NCBI GenBank assembly: GCA_005656395.1
Contig: SRSI01000072.1
Coordinates: forward strand, 124,001 to 188,000
Reading direction: 5' to 3'
DNA length: 64,000 nt
Source: Strongyloides papillosus
Taxonomy: Eukaryota > Nematoda > Chromadorea > Rhabditida > Strongyloididae
Under the pieces are notes generated by a model. It ran no database searches. It saw nothing but the letters and a program-made list of their open reading frames with translations, and was not told the DNA's origin. The position numbers were made by a program, and so were the translations under genes. This document shows, piece by piece, positions 23,170-35,832 of the stretch (the first letter of the stretch is position 1; every line of letters starts with the position of its first letter).

Positions 23170-25690
23170 CACTTAGCCTCACCTAAACAAATGAGGTAAT
23201 TATAATTCCTATTGTTATCATTATAACATTCTAACTTGCAAATGGATAGGATCATGTCTCTTTAAGGTGGTTTGAATTAGACATTGAAGTTAAAGTAGCT
23301 TTTAACTTTTACACTTTAGAATTTGCAGCTAAAGTTTTAAAGAATAATATAATTACTCGTAGCCCAGAAGCACACAGTATGTGATGGTTCTCGCGAACTC
23401 TTCTTGTCATTTATATGGAATTAATTTTGCTAATAACTGAATAATAGCCTGTCCTTACTTTTTGAGCATTTTCATTATTACTTTAAACCTTTATAAACTG
23501 AATTTTTTTATGTTTAATTTATGCATGAAAACTCGTACAACACTTTGATGTAGAGGTTTAACACAAGTGCACATTACATTTTGACCATTTTATTTTTAAA
23601 ACTTCACTACACTCCAGTTTTTTACAACGGCTCCTTTTATTAGAAAAAAATGACCGATGTGCCGTTCCATTTTTACGAACTTCTTCTGTTTGAAAGCTAC
23701 ACTTGACCCTTTTTTTCCTCTCTTTTCATTGTTAATCTAGAGAATATAAAAGAAGGCGTCCCTTTTTCTTAATGGTGCCTTTCGCTCTTGACATAAGCAA
23801 GATGCGATTTCAATTTTAAATTCTTGCAAGTTATGTTGGTTTTTCTGATGTATATTTTGTAGTGAACAATTTTTTTTATATAGAGTGTTCGCATTGGACT
23901 CATCAGATATTTACATATATAATTTTGCGCATAGTTAAATCACAAGTTTGGTATTACAACTATTTTGTAGCTGAGATACATACCATTTTAATTTTATGAA
24001 TGTTACAACAAAATGTGGATTTTGGGAGAAGTTATGTATCTTCGAAATTAAGAGTTATTTTTGATATACACACAAAAACAAATTCGGACATTTTCATGGT
24101 TTTTTTAATACCTATTGCAATGCATTGAGCTATTTATTTACAATGCAATTATTGTTTAATTGCAAAAATTGGAAAAATGTTTTTTTAATTTTTTAATCTA
24201 ATAAAATTGAATCGACAATATTAGGCAAAGTTTCAATCCTAATGTTTGCAATGGGCAAAAATGCTCGAATACATATATAACAAAATTCACCTTTAGAAAT
24301 TGATAATCTTAAAAATAGATGTTTCAATATCAAGAAGTATTTACTTCATAGGAATAAATATTTTCGGGTATATGCAATTGAATACGGCAAATTCAATGGG
24401 ATATTTTGGGGTCTAAATCTTGAGGTCCAATTTTCGATAATTGTTGGCAAAATATATTTTTCTAAAATAATTCAATTTTGTCTTATATGAACTCAAATAT
24501 ACATATATAGAAGTTTTTTAGACTTCTTGAAGTTGTTCTTTAGAAATTAGTGTCTATGGATTTCATGAAATTCAGGAAATGAAAATCCGGACTTGTTTTA
24601 TAAACTTCAAACTTGTCCAATAGCTTTCATCTTTGGTATGCATGTCCATCATGGTATATGGAGCCTCTGATTGAAAAAACATAAGAAAAATTTTAATCCT
24701 CTAAAATGTTGTGAGCCAATTAGAATTTTTTTCTTTATGGAGAAGATATTGTACTTTTCATCATTAAAAGATTCTCCAACAGAGTGTTTATTTACTTTAA
24801 GCAACTTTGATGCGATTAATTTCAAAGCAGAAACATCATTTTCTTCTATTTTTATTTTAGTAATTCAAACTATGTTTTGAAAAATATTTATAAGTTCATT
24901 TTCATCAACATTTTCTCCAAATTTTAGTGACGAACGTACTTCATCAAGTAAAAGAAAATAAGGACTAATTTTCTCGTGTTACAAAGTTTATTTAACATTT
25001 TAAGTATGTAAATTGTTGTTTTTTGGCAAAACTTGGGAGCAACATTTGAATCTACCACAGGTGATATTGATGATAAGTTGAAAAAGTTATTATTCATTAG
25101 AAAAAAATACAATAATATATCAAATTTCATTTTGAAAAATACATTTTTTTACTTGAAAACTAGTTTATTTTTATCATATTATTAATAATGTTAATTATTG
25201 TTAATTATACTTATTATTCAACAAATTTACTTATTTACCATGCTCTCTTATGATTAAAAATTTCGGTAATTATTGTAAATTTTCATTTGGAGAGACGTTT
25301 TTAAAAGTACATTGCAAAAACGTTATTTTTGCAGTCTACATACCAAAATGTCAGAAATCGTTTTTGTGTGTGTATGGGTATGTTACTCTTTTATATAAAA
25401 AGATATTTTAATGACGACTAAATGAACAGTCACCCAGTAAATTAACCAATTTTGTCATGTATTGTCGCATAACGAAAATTAAAATAATAAGTTATTACTA
25501 AAAACAGGTTAATTTTTTATATTATTAATTTTTGTTAAAAAATTGTCTTCTATTATTGTTGATACCAGTCTTTTTAATATCATTGTATCTTTACTTTCTG
25601 GAGATGCTAAATTCATATATAGATCACAAACATTCTTACTTATAACGAAAATGCAAAAATAAAAAGGTAAATTTTATAATTATTGCTATA
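23170..25690. other. Non-coding, with an isolated foldback end at about 23880-24060
   Basis: The stretch 23880-24060 (GAGTGTTCGCATTGGACTC, then 'ctattttgtagctgagatac' and 'caaaatgtggattttggg') matches the left ends of the foldbacks at 31036 and 53310. No right partner is visible, so it is a solitary half. The remainder has only short decayed frames (24671-24880 plus, 24924-25130 minus) with no recognisable domain. Confidence 0.45.
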
Positions 25691-25699
25691 ATATACACG

Positions 25700-26701
25700 A
25701 TGTGATTGGAATAATATTTATTTGCTGGGTGGATGTGCGTCCTCTCAAATTTTTAATCTGTGCAGTAACTTTATAGATCTTTTTCAAGTATTACTATCTT
25801 ATGGTGTAGTATTTCATCATGAATCCAATTTATTAGCTAGAAGAATGAAACGCACTGTTCATAATCTTATTTCCAATTCAATGTTGCAGTATAAAACACA
25901 TGAATGGTCAACCTTACTTCCTCTTATATGCTTATTCTATGATTCTCACATGCACAGTACAACAAAGTTTCCGCTAGCAAACCTCTTTAACGGTAAACTT
26001 TCAACTTTGCCAGCCAAACTACTCAATGAAGATGAGTAAGAGATTACAAACAATCAGATTGCTTTTTTAAAAAATGATGTTTCTTATCTAATATAAAAAC
26101 AATGGTATAATGTATTATATATCATTATTTTTTAATTTTACAATTATCATTAGGTTATCTTATTGTACACCTATTAGACATTAATTAATTTTATCTTTTT
26201 AGGGTCTAATAGGTCTTTTCCTAATATACAGATCTGTCTAAATAAAGTCTTTATTTATTTATTTCTATTTATATCTCAGTCACCCGGGAACCATCTCTAA
26301 TAAACAACTTATTATTTTTTACTGATGAACTGAAAACAAACTAATTCAGACATTAGATGCCATATTAGAAACTTACAAGTAGCCAGAAAATTGCCGCTGA
26401 AATTATTTTCCGCAATAGAAATTAGTTAAATGACAAAAAATCGTTATCCCAAAATGTACAAGTTTAATTAAGACCAAAAAATTTGGTAATTTTGTTAAAT
26501 CATAGTAGAACATCAAAATTTGACACCACATATAAACGTGAGGTTTGTGAATTGGAAAAAGTTGATAGAAATCAAGTAACAGTGCGAAAATACCAAGATA
26601 ACTCTAGAATTAGACGACATAGAATAGTGCATGTTAACAATGTCAAATTACTTACTAAACCACGGCATAGAAATATCGTTGATAGGAAAATAACTTTTTA
26701 A
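25700..26701 (+). pseudogene. Decayed gypsy-type integrase (C-terminal half)
   Basis: The frame at 25722-26039 reads GVVFHHESNLLARRMKRTV, then HEWSTLLPLICLFYDSHMHSTT, then FPLANLFNGK. These fit the end of an integrase core, where 'NG..ER..RT+' and 'W...LP.....N...H..T...P..L..G' are typical, with the glutamate region altered. A stop at about 26038 and roughly 430 bp of unrelated AT-rich DNA follow. The frame 26483-26701 then reads KFDTTYKREV...VTVRKYQDNSR...RIVHVNNVKLL, like the small barrel after an integrase core. Interruptions make it a pseudogene, and it is more diverged than the intact element at 18408. Confidence 0.55.
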
Positions 26702-27369
26702 AAGTGAGGAAGGATATATAGACAAATTTTCTTTTTCGAGGACGGAAGGAGAAAAACATAAAAGAGGAAATTCAAAAACAATGACAAATGTGAATATATA
26801 AATGACCGGTGGTCATCAAATATTCATTTTTAATATAATTCATTTTGATTACCTATACGTTAGATATTTTTTATAATCGTTATATTTTCCAGACTCCGTT
26901 TCTATGTTTTGTATCTTTTATTAATTTTAATAAAATCTTCTACCTCCAGTATTATTATCTATCTACCTTTTAAATATTTCACTACAATCTAATTATTTAT
27001 TCAAATTTATTTCATATATTTTAAAAGTTATGACAGTTACAAACCTCCTTTTTACAAGAGCATGGTGGTAAAATTAAAACCATATATACCAATGAGTTAT
27101 ATTTTCTAATAAATGAATTTTTGCAGACAGTGGTACACATGAGGGATAATGAGGATTACATACACTCTGTATCAGATACGCCCAGAGTGGGAAGGAAATA
27201 TAAGCTGAGAACAATAAGATAAGATCAGTCTGAATGGATAGAAAAGCAAGAAAGAATGAAGTCTAAATAATATACATATAATTGTAATATATATAATAAA
27301 ATAAAAGTCTATTTATAAATGTTAACAGATTCTTATTCTATCTTGCTAATCTATCCTATTCGGGCACTT

Positions 27370-28380
27370 TAGCGTACAATGACCTATTGGCAAGGTTACA
27401 TTTGCTGATAAAGAAAACAACAGTGGATCAAAATTATACAAAATTGAAAAATTTATGGATTTATTTTTGTCAAGATGTAAGACACTTCTTATGCCAGGAA
27501 AGAACATTTGTATTGACGAGAGTCTAGTTCCGTATCGTGGATGGATTAGTTTTAAATAATACATTCCGAGTAAACCTTACAGCTACGGAATAAAAACTTT
27601 TAAAATTTGTTCTCAACACGGGTACACACACAATATGCTTATTTATGCTGAAAAACAAGATCAACCAAGAAAGAAGTCAGTAGCTGAAGACGTGGTACTC
27701 AAGTTACCAGATGATTTGTTAGGAAATGGTCGAGCATTGATAAAGAATAAAACAAATCTGGTTGGAACTATCAGAAAATATCGAGCTAGTCTACCAAAAG
27801 TGTAACATTATTAAAATTAAAAAAGACCAATAAATCGCTGCTCAAAATAATGATTGGATTTTAGTTCTCAATTGGCATGATAAAAAAGATATATCGATGT
27901 TGTCTACAATGTATGACGATCTAATTAGTGAAAACGGAAAACACGGGTTATTTTAGACTATAATGTTGGGAAAGGTTACGTGGATATTTCTGATCAGATG
28001 GCATCATACTGTCCAAATATCAGGCAAACAATGAAATGGTACCTTCGTATATTTTTTTTGTAGTCACCCAAGCTGCTGTTGTCAATGCCTAGAACATATA
28101 TCAGCTAAATTCAGGTTCAAAGATCAGAATTGTTGATTTTAAACATCAAATTGTTGCCTCAATGTTAAAATTAGAAAAACTAAAAATGTCAAGAGTTAGT
28201 CATATTCTTGAGACAGTAATAAGAGAAGGAAAAGTTCCAAGAAGAAGATGTGTTGAGTGTTATCAACAACTACTTAAACAATTTAACTCAAACGTCGCTA
28301 GACAGAAAGTAAAACAGGTTAAAACTAAGTGCAGTAAGTGTAAAAAATGAATGTTTTCAGAGATTTCATTTAGAATGTAA
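27370..28380 (+). pseudogene. Decayed piggyBac transposase
   Basis: Plus-strand reading across stops gives IEKFMDLF, then NICIDESLVPYRGW (first catalytic D), IPSKPYSYGIKTF, KNKTNLVGTIRKYRASLPK, YNVGKGYVDISDQM (third D) and MKWYLRIFF. The end has a Cys-rich module, RCVECYQQL...KTKCSKCKK, as in piggyBac C-terminal RING-like fingers. The segment that should hold the second catalytic D (TDNFYTS block) is missing between LLGNGR and ALIKNKT, near 27735, so an internal deletion removed it. Several in-frame stops (near 27557 and 27803) also inactivate it. No TTAA-flanked ends were located. Confidence 0.8.
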
Positions 28381-28659
28381 ATGAAATTGTTGTTGATATT
28401 CTCTAATAAATTTGTATAAAAAATCTTGTATGATTTTGATATTGTACAGAGAAGTAAAAAACGTGCATACCCGGTAATGCATGTTTTGAGGAAACGTAAG
28501 TTACTGGGTGCATACCCGGGTATGCACACGAAGGTCAACGAGTTAAAAATATCTTCGTAAGTTCGTGGTTCTAATAGAGTATTCTATTATTTATTTTTTC
28601 ATTGCACGTTATACCTTTGTTCTTAAATAATTTTTTTAACATTTCAGAAATGCATTTAC

Positions 28660-29190
28660 GTGAAAAAAAGTTCTAATCTGAATCGTTTTTCACAGCTGTT
28701 TCTCTAAAGCAGGAGGAAAAGGAGTCAATAGTAAAAGAGAAAAAGTAACCACTGGTTGAGAAGGATGTGGCATAAGAAGATTTAGAAGAGCAACAAAGTT
28801 TAGAAAAAAAAGCTAGAGACGCGATACGAACTATGAATTTTCAGCAAAATTTCCATCAAGCATCACAAAGAAAAATATTTAAAACACTATTACCTTGTCT
28901 TCATTTACAGTACACAAAAAGTAATGGAAGAGAATCTGATGTAGCAAGTCTCCTACGCGATAACATGAACGCCATCCAACAACTACAACATTTAATGAAT
29001 GTAACTCAAGATACAGATGGAAATAGCTAAGTTCTTATTAATTATGGGAATGATTAAACTCCCAATGTTTATGGGAATGGACAACCTCAAATGTTTTGGT
29101 ATCTGGGAAATATTCCATCACCTTTTTCCGTTATAATGGAAATGGACAGGATTAATATATGTATCATCTAGGAAATTTCAAACAACGAAA
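28660..29190 (+). pseudogene. Decayed hydrophilic coding-like stretch
   Basis: One frame runs from about 28690 to 29030 with only two stops. It has an upstream Glu/Lys-rich part (KQEEKESIVKEKK, EEQQSLEKKARDAI) leading into MNFQQNFHQASQRKIF and SLLRDNMNAIQQLQHLMN. After the stop at 29028, Gly/Asn-rich codons (NYGND, YGNGQPQMFW) continue. The look is that of a dead gene, possibly a retroelement gag; no family is recognised. Confidence 0.3.
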
Positions 29191-29522
29191 TTCATCGGCC
29201 AATAAATAAGTGTATCTTAGTAGATTTTGTTAAAAAAATAAATCTTTTTATTATAATTTTTTAATTTGTCATGATTTTAATTTTTTGAATTCATAAGTTG
29301 TCACTAAATATAATCGCTATACTTATTTTATCAATGTTAATAATATATTGTATAAATTTCATTTGTATCAATTTTAATTTGTACAAATGCTAATACAATT
29401 TGTAAAATAATGATTACAATTATAATTCACAATAATTTATATTAGTAATACCGTTATGAATGAAATTTTATAAAAATTATAAATATGATACACACACATA
29501 CACTTATGATACTCATAAGTAA

Positions 29523-29544
29523 AATATATATATATATATATATA
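29523..29544. repeat. (TA)n microsatellite
   Basis: About eleven uninterrupted TA units, immediately before the TGTCCTC inverted repeat. Confidence 0.9.
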
Positions 29545-29548
29545 CTCG

Positions 29549-29636
29549 TGTCCTCGGGTTGGTAACGCCTACGTAACATCAAGACTATAAAATGTCTTGA
29601 TGATGCAATAATAAATCAGTTATCTTCCTGAGGACA
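29549..29636. repeat. 88-bp segment with TGTCCTC...GAGGACA ends and an inner hairpin
   Basis: The outer ends TGTCCTC and GAGGACA are exact reverse complements. Inside, 29577-29602 forms a perfect 9-bp hairpin (CATCAAGAC/GTCTTGATG) whose 8-nt loop is TATAAAAT, and AATAAA follows at about 29611. It lies about 265 bp before the start codon of a DIRS-like gag remnant. It could be a terminal or regulatory part of that element, or a very small LTR-like unit. Confidence 0.5.
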
Positions 29637-29901
29637 TCTAAACTACTTTATCTTTGTATTGTTATTTTCTTTTATTAAAACATTTCTTAAACATACCTTT
29701 TATATTCAAATTCTCCCATCACACCGCTACACTGAGGATCTACAACGATACAAAAGATTGCCCATTTTCTCCTTTAGTCGCGTCTTACAACAATGTCTTT
29801 TGGTACTATTTTGACTTAAGACATCTTCTTTTTTACATATTCAGTTTTTGCAATTTCACTGCGTTGTCACGACATTAGTAATATTTTTCTAAGTGAACAA
29901 A

Positions 29902-31033
29902 ATGAATCCTACTAAAACATTGAATGAACTGAAAGACCTGGAAAGCTAGAACCTTGAAAGACGTTATTAAGAAAGTAATTCCAGAGTGCAAGATGGATGA
30001 AGTCAAAAGAGACAAAATTCTGGAAATAAAAAAACAACCGCCGTCAATTGAGGAGGTAGGAAATATACTAGAAGAGATTAGTGCTACTACGAACTATGGT
30101 TAAGGGCTAGATTAATAAAACCTTCTCTTTAAAAGAAAATAAAGAATATGCAGCTAGACAAACAACTCTTCCAATTACAAAAATTAGCTTTAGCTGCGTT
30201 AGCAATGATAGGAGCCGACAATACTAGTAGAGAAGTAGTTTAATCTGGTGCATTAGTCTGCCTCAACAACACTGTTGACCAACTAAGAGCAAGTTTATGG
30301 ATACGAAGTGTTAATGAAAAGTTAAAAGTCCCCAAAACCATCAAATTGGAGGAAAGTAGACTCGAGGAAGGTCGACTTCTCTTGGTTGACGAAAAATTTA
30401 TTGCGGATGTAAAGAACTGCAACACACAGGTTGAGAAGCTTAAGGAACTTAAAAGAAAAGGTGGTGAAGGTGTTAATGTTTTCTTAAAGAAACCTAAATG
30501 GATAAATTTTCAACCCCCTATCAACATTAACATACCACCAATGAATGCTCTAGCACCACACATTCCTCAAATGAACGTTCAACCACCACAAAATAATATA
30601 AGATTAGTTGTCGATAAAAATATCTTCTCCACAATTAAAGATTTTTCGCTATAGAGGAAGGTATTTACTGACAGTTTGTTGTTAGACACTGTCTATATAG
30701 GCGCTTCTTAGGAGGTTATTAAACCTAGTAAATTCGATTTAGGTAATTCTGTTATAGACCAGAGATATGTATATGAGCTTTTACAATCAAGTTTCATTAG
30801 AGTAGCTGAGAACAAACCTAGTTTTGTTGCACCAATATTTTAATAAACAAAAAACAGGTGATAAAAAATTAGTCTTCAACGCGAAATAGATAAATGAGCA
30901 CATCTTGGTCCCACATTTTAAATACAGTGATATTAGAGAAGTTAAAAGAACCGTAATAAAAAATTGGTATGACATAACAATAGATCTATCGAATGTCTAC
31001 ATGAGCATTTCTCTTAAAAAAGAGATGAAGATA
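29902..31033 (+). pseudogene. Decayed DIRS-like retroelement (gag and start of RT)
   Basis: From the ATG at 29902, shifted plus-strand frames read TLKDVIKKVIPECKMDEV, then LDKQLFQLQKLALAALAM and GALVCLNNTVDQLRASLW. The latter resemble DIRS-type Gag, where an 'L..Q..LL..L..A......AL.LL.N' pattern is common. The frame at 30346-30654 has a Pro/Asn-rich tail. Next come SSFIRVAENKPSFVAPIF, HFKYSDIREVKRTV and ITIDLSNVYMSISLKKEM, the opening blocks of a reverse transcriptase with the first catalytic D in IDLSN. The foldback at 31036 then cuts it off, and no later RT or tyrosine recombinase was found beyond 33122. The DIRS assignment is tentative; retroelement origin is firmer. Confidence 0.5.
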
Positions 31034-31035
31034 TA

Positions 31036-33122
31036 CAGAGTGGCCCACATAAGACTCTCCAGACATTTGAATATGTATGTCTGCGCGTAGATAAGTTACA
31101 AATATATTATTATACTCGTTTTGTAGCTGAGATACATATGATTCTAAGTCAATAAATTTCACAACGAAATGTGAATTCTGGGCTGAATTATACGCTTTAA
31201 AGTTTGGGTGCATTTTTTGACTTTCATTTAATGTAACGTTTTAATTTATAAAGCCTTTTTAATAATTGTTGCAGATTCTGAAAATACAAAGTCTTTTGCA
31301 CTAAATTCCAAAATATCATAAAAATTGAACTTCAAAAACTATGTTTAAATTTTAAATACAGGGTGTTTCAAATAAGTCTGAAACATTCTAAATGTTAATA
31401 ACTTTTTTATTTTTTGATCAAATTTAATAATTTTTTTTGCAAAAAAAATGGGTAAAGCTTGGAATTTTTGGCCGTATAATTTTTTTTGTTGAAATTTTTT
31501 TTGCTGCAGATTTTTTTAAATTCACCGACTATTTTATACGTCAAAATTTTTATTACCTTAAAAAAAACAACTTGGAATAGTGTTGGAAATTACATCTTAT
31601 GTTTTTTCATAGCTTCAAAAGCTTCTTCAATCGGTTAGCAAAAGCTTTAAAAAACTTTTTTTTACCATTAATTTGTTTATAAGTAGCATTGTTAAACGAA
31701 CCTCTCAGAAATCTTAGTTGAATCAAAAGAGACGTTTTTGAAGCTCTTTAAACAAAAGCTGATATCTTTTTGATCATTATTCCAAATTTTTAGTCATAAA
31801 ATAATATGACTTTGGCATGTAAAATAGTCAATTTTTAGAGAAAAAAGTTTGCAGCAAAAAGGAAATTTTACAAAAGAATTATATAGGCAAAAATTCCGAG
31901 CTTTATCCATTATTTTGCAAAAAAAATTATTAAATTTGATCGAAAAATAAAAAAGTTATTAACGTTTAGAATGTTTCAGACCTATTTGGGACACCCTGTT
32001 AAAGTCAAAAATTTCGATTTTTGTCAAAATTTTCATGTTTTTTAACAATAAAATTTCTATCAGGTAATTTTAGAAAACGTTATATCAATATTCTTATATA
32101 ATAAGCAAAGCTCTATCAAATTAATATAGTACCACTAAATTTAATTGCGTTTGAAGAAAGTTATGAATAGTCAAAAATTTACTATTTTTTACAATAATTC
32201 TAGTAAAAAAAGAAAATATGTCAATTTTTTCAAATTTTTGAGCACGGATTATTTTTTATTTTTAAAAATAATCAAAATATTGTCTTATTTTGATTGTTAC
32301 TCGCTCATAATTTAAAAATAAAGGGTATAAGTTTACGAGTAGATATATGAAAAATTTAAAAGACACAATATAATTGTTCTTATAGGGTAATATCTATACA
32401 AAATAGTATAAAATGATAGTGAATAGTGTAAAAATATTAAAAATTTTTTTCTTTAATTTGAATGATAAAGAATATTTTAATACTTTAGACAATGTATGAA
32501 CAAACGAGTAATAGTCTGTAAACTAATATTATTAAGTAGTGTTACTATTGTTATTAGAATACCATAAAGATCAAAAAAAGTATTATTTGCATTTTAATTT
32601 CTAAATGAAAGTGTCAAAAAGTCGTCTTTGACAAATTATAACTCCTTTCAAACTCAATCACTATGAACAGTCATATACTCATTCGATAGAGCTTTGCTTA
32701 CTCTATCAGAATATCAATAAAACATCTTCAAAATTACCTGGTAAAAATTTTATTGTCCAAAAATATAAAATTTTAGAAAAAATCGAGATTTTTTTCTTTA
32801 TTTAAAAATATAACGTAGTTGGTGGACTTTGATTTTCATAACATTTTAGGAGTTAGTACAAAAGACTTTGTACTTTTAGAATCTGTAACAATCATTAAAA
32901 AATCCTTTCAAATAAAAAATTTACATTTAATGAAAGTTGAAAAATGCACTTAAAGTTTTAAAGTCTATAACTCTGCCCAAAATCTACATTTCGTTGCAGA
33001 ATCTATAGATTTAGCATCACTTATATCTCAGCTACAAAATCAGTATAATAACATATTTGTAGCTCATCTACGCGCAGAGGTACATATGCAAATGTCTGAG
33101 GAGTCTTATGTAGACCACCTTG
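31036..33122. mobile_element. Foldback element with CAGAGTGG ends, inserted in the retroelement
   Basis: The left end CAGAGTGGCCCACATAAGACTC and right end GAGTCTTATGTAGACCACCTTG are imperfect reverse complements. TA flanks both sides (31034-31035, 33123-33124). The two halves are inverted copies over most of their length; for example 'acaaagtcttttgcact' on the left matches 'acaaaagactttgtact' on the right. No transposase is present. It belongs to one family with 53310-55087 and the isolated half at about 23880. A smaller element is nested at 31359-31998. The small frames over it are spurious. Confidence 0.8.
31359..31998. mobile_element. Nested 640-bp MITE with CAGGGTGT ends
   Basis: CAGGGTGTTTCAAATAAGTC and the mirrored GACCTATTTGGGACACCCTG form the ends. 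The arms match for more than 100 bp, including the run 'caaatttaataatttttttt' and its mirror. The empty site is visible in the related foldback at about 53630, which lacks this insertion. The left flank is TA and the right flank TT, so one base of the duplication has probably mutated. Confidence 0.8.
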
Positions 33123-33177
33123 TATATTAAATATAATATATTATTTTTGTTATTCTTTTTCCTATAAAAAGTATGTC

Positions 33178-33283
33178 ACCTATTGTAAATTGCGTGTATG
33201 TCTTCTCATTTTCAGACGCCTAGTCGAATAAGAGCATAAAATATACAAAGTTTACGTAATAGGTACCATTTTTTATCACTACT
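33178..33283 (+). promoter_or_regulatory. Conserved 5' region of the unknown gene family, acceptor-like TTTTCAG
   Basis: About 100 bp here match the region upstream of the gene at 57087-58076 (58077-58190 on the other strand). Shared parts are 'gtaaattgcgtgtatgtc', TTTTCAGACG (33209-33218 here) and a following TCGAATAAGAG. TTTTCAG is a good nematode splice or trans-splice acceptor, about 70 nt before the ATG in both copies. Confidence 0.5.
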
Positions 33284-33688
33284 ATGAGCGACAAAAATTT
33301 ATTAAATAAGCCAATAAGTGAAATATTAGAATCTAACGTGAACAAAATTGATCTAGACCCAAAAAATCAAAATACTCACGATGTACTTCCAACCAATGTT
33401 GGAATACAAACAGCTTGATCAACATCGACAGCTAAAGGGATTGAAACAGATGATAAACAATCTTCCGATAAAGGAAAGAAAGGAATGAATAAGACAAGAA
33501 CAGAAGGAACACATCCAGCTGAAACCAAAAAAACAGTCAAAAAATTGTTTTCATTTGAAACCCTTGTAAAAGCCATGCACTGTTGTGAGGTGTCAGCTTT
33601 GCTTGCAGAGCATTCAATGCAAGGAGTACCACATCGTGAGATATCTGTAGAACGGTTATGTGTTCCACTTATTGCCTTATTTCTATAA
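33284..33688 (+). pseudogene. Truncated copy of the unknown gene at 57087-58076
   Basis: The start ATG at 33284 opens a frame with MSDKNLLNKP. It meets an in-frame TGA at 33416-33418, then resumes as DKGKKGMNKTRTEGTHPAET. The closest match to the intact copy is KLFSFETLVKAMHCCEVSA...SVERLCVPLIAL, against LFSFEALVRAMYCGEVSA...SVERLCVPLIAL there. Homology stops at about 33678, exactly where the terminal inverted repeat of the large palindrome begins (33682). The frame then ends at 33688 inside that repeat. The missing 3' half is not found beyond the right end of the palindrome (48814), so this is not a simple insertion with both halves kept. A premature stop plus truncation makes it a pseudogene. 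Confidence 0.8.
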
Positions 33689-35832
33689 CAAAAAGAAATA
33701 AGGAAAAAAAATTTGTCTCTTTCATAACTCTTCTCAAACTTAACCGATTTTTACGAGTAAATAGCTAAAAGATGTGTTTTTTTCTAACTTAGTGGGCAAG
33801 ATAGGTCTTAAAAGTTTTTGGGCCATAATTGGCCATGTTATCTTTAAAAAATATCGTTTTTTTGACCTTTTTTAGCATGGATTTGACAAGGGATAAACGT
33901 TATTTCAAAACAGATAATATACAATGGTTCATATACCATTTTAGAAGATCTACTACCAGAAAAGGGAGGAAACATAATTCTATTGAATTGTAATAAAAAT
34001 TGGTCGAGTTATGGTCCAAAGAGTGGTGACTATTTTAAAAAAATTTTTAAAAAGTTATATAGTTATAACTTAGTCATAACTTGATAAAATGAAATAAAAT
34101 AGTATCTGTTAAATAGATCTACGGCTAACTCAAGAAGTAAGAGTCTGCGAAGTTTATAGCTCAGCTACGAAAGAATTTATATTTATTTGAATCTCAACTT
34201 TTTCGCTTTTATTTCATTTTTTTCACAAAAATCAATTTTTTCTTCAGCATAACTTTCCTTAAACTTGATCAATTTTTATGATTTAGTAGTCATTTGATGT
34301 ATTTTTTTCTAACTTAGTGGGGAAAATAAGTTTCACAACTTTTGGTCTAAAATTAGCCAAGTTATTTTTAAAAAACACTACTTTTTTGGACACTTTTTTG
34401 CATAGTTTTGTGCAGAAATTAACTTCCTTCAAAGATAATCAAATAAATCGCTTTAGTAATTATTAAAAAAATTTAAATCTGGAGTCCTGGGGAAACACAA
34501 TAGGATATAAATATATGAAAAACTGGCTAAGTTATGGATCCAAGAATAGTCATCATTTTTTAAATAAAAAACGAAAATTTTTTAATGCTATAAATTAAAT
34601 AAAAAGTTGTTTGAAATGAATAAATCCAAATTACTACATAGATTTATGCCTAACTTAAAAAATAAAACTACAACGAATTATATTCATTAACAACATAAAG
34701 AGTTATACTTATTTAAATATCAATTTTCCGCTTTTTCTTCATCTTTTTCACAAAAATCAATTTTGTGATTAACATAACTTTCTTAAAACCTGGTTAATTT
34801 TTATGATGAAGTAGTCATTAGATGTATTTTTTTTAACTTAGTGGGGAAAACGACCTTTGAAAATATTAGTTCAAAATAGGCCATGTTATTTTTAAAAAAC
34901 ACCATTTTTTAGTCACTTTTTTTGTGTAGTTTTGTCTTTCAAATGACTTTTAAAAAAGTAAATAAAGTTTTATGTTTTATGATTTATTTGAAAGGTAAAA
35001 GTCAGAAATAAGGGAAAAACACAACAGCATTAACATTGATAAAAAATCGTCTAAGTTATGGGTCAATAAATGATGACTATTTTTTTTATGAAAATTAAAA
35101 TGTTCAATAGTTATTACTAAATGCACACCTAAAAAAATAAAGTAAACATAATTTTTTTAAAATAGATCTACATCTAATTTAAAGAATGAGACTATCGCGA
35201 AGTTTATAGCTTATCTACAAAACGATTTATGCCAATTTTACTGTAATTTTTCTTGCTTTTTTCTACTTTTCTTGCAAAAATCAATTTTGTTACAGACATA
35301 ACTCTTTTCAAACTTGATCAGTCTTTATGCTTAAACATTTAGTAGATGTGCTCTGTTCTAACTTAGTGTAGAAAATGAGTCTAAAAACTTTTGGTCCACA
35401 ATTAAACAAGTTAATTTTTAAAAATGCTACTTTCTTGGACACACTTTTGCTTAGTTTTGTTACGGAAATAAATCTTTCTAAAATTAATGAAATTTTATGG
35501 TTTATGACTCATTTGAAAGGTACAATTTCAGAATAGAGCGGAAAATAACAGCATAAGAATTGATAAACAATTGGCGAAGTTATGGGTCAATAAATGATGA
35601 CCATCTTTTTAATGAAAATGAAAAATTTAAATAGTTATGACATAATGGAAACTTGACAAAATAAAGTAAACATAATTTTTTAAATAGATCTAGATCTAAC
35701 TGTGAAAATGAAACTATTGCAAAAGTTTATAGCTTATCTACAAAACGATTTATGCCAATGTTAGTGTATTTTTTCTTGCATTTTTCTGTTTTTTTTTGAA
35801 AAATCAATTTTGTTCCAGACATAACCCTTTTC
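33682..35832 (+). repeat. Outer left array: five diverged 525-bp units
   Basis: A recognisable block (CATAACTCTTTTCAAACTTG-like, then an ACGAxTAAACA-type run, then 'tttttttctaacttagtggg') recurs near 33713, 34236, 34760, 35287 and 35811, about 524 bp apart. Units differ from one another by many substitutions. The outermost unit here pairs best with the outermost unit on the right side, so the array behaves as a terminal inverted repeat with unequal copy number. No coding sequence. Confidence 0.75.
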
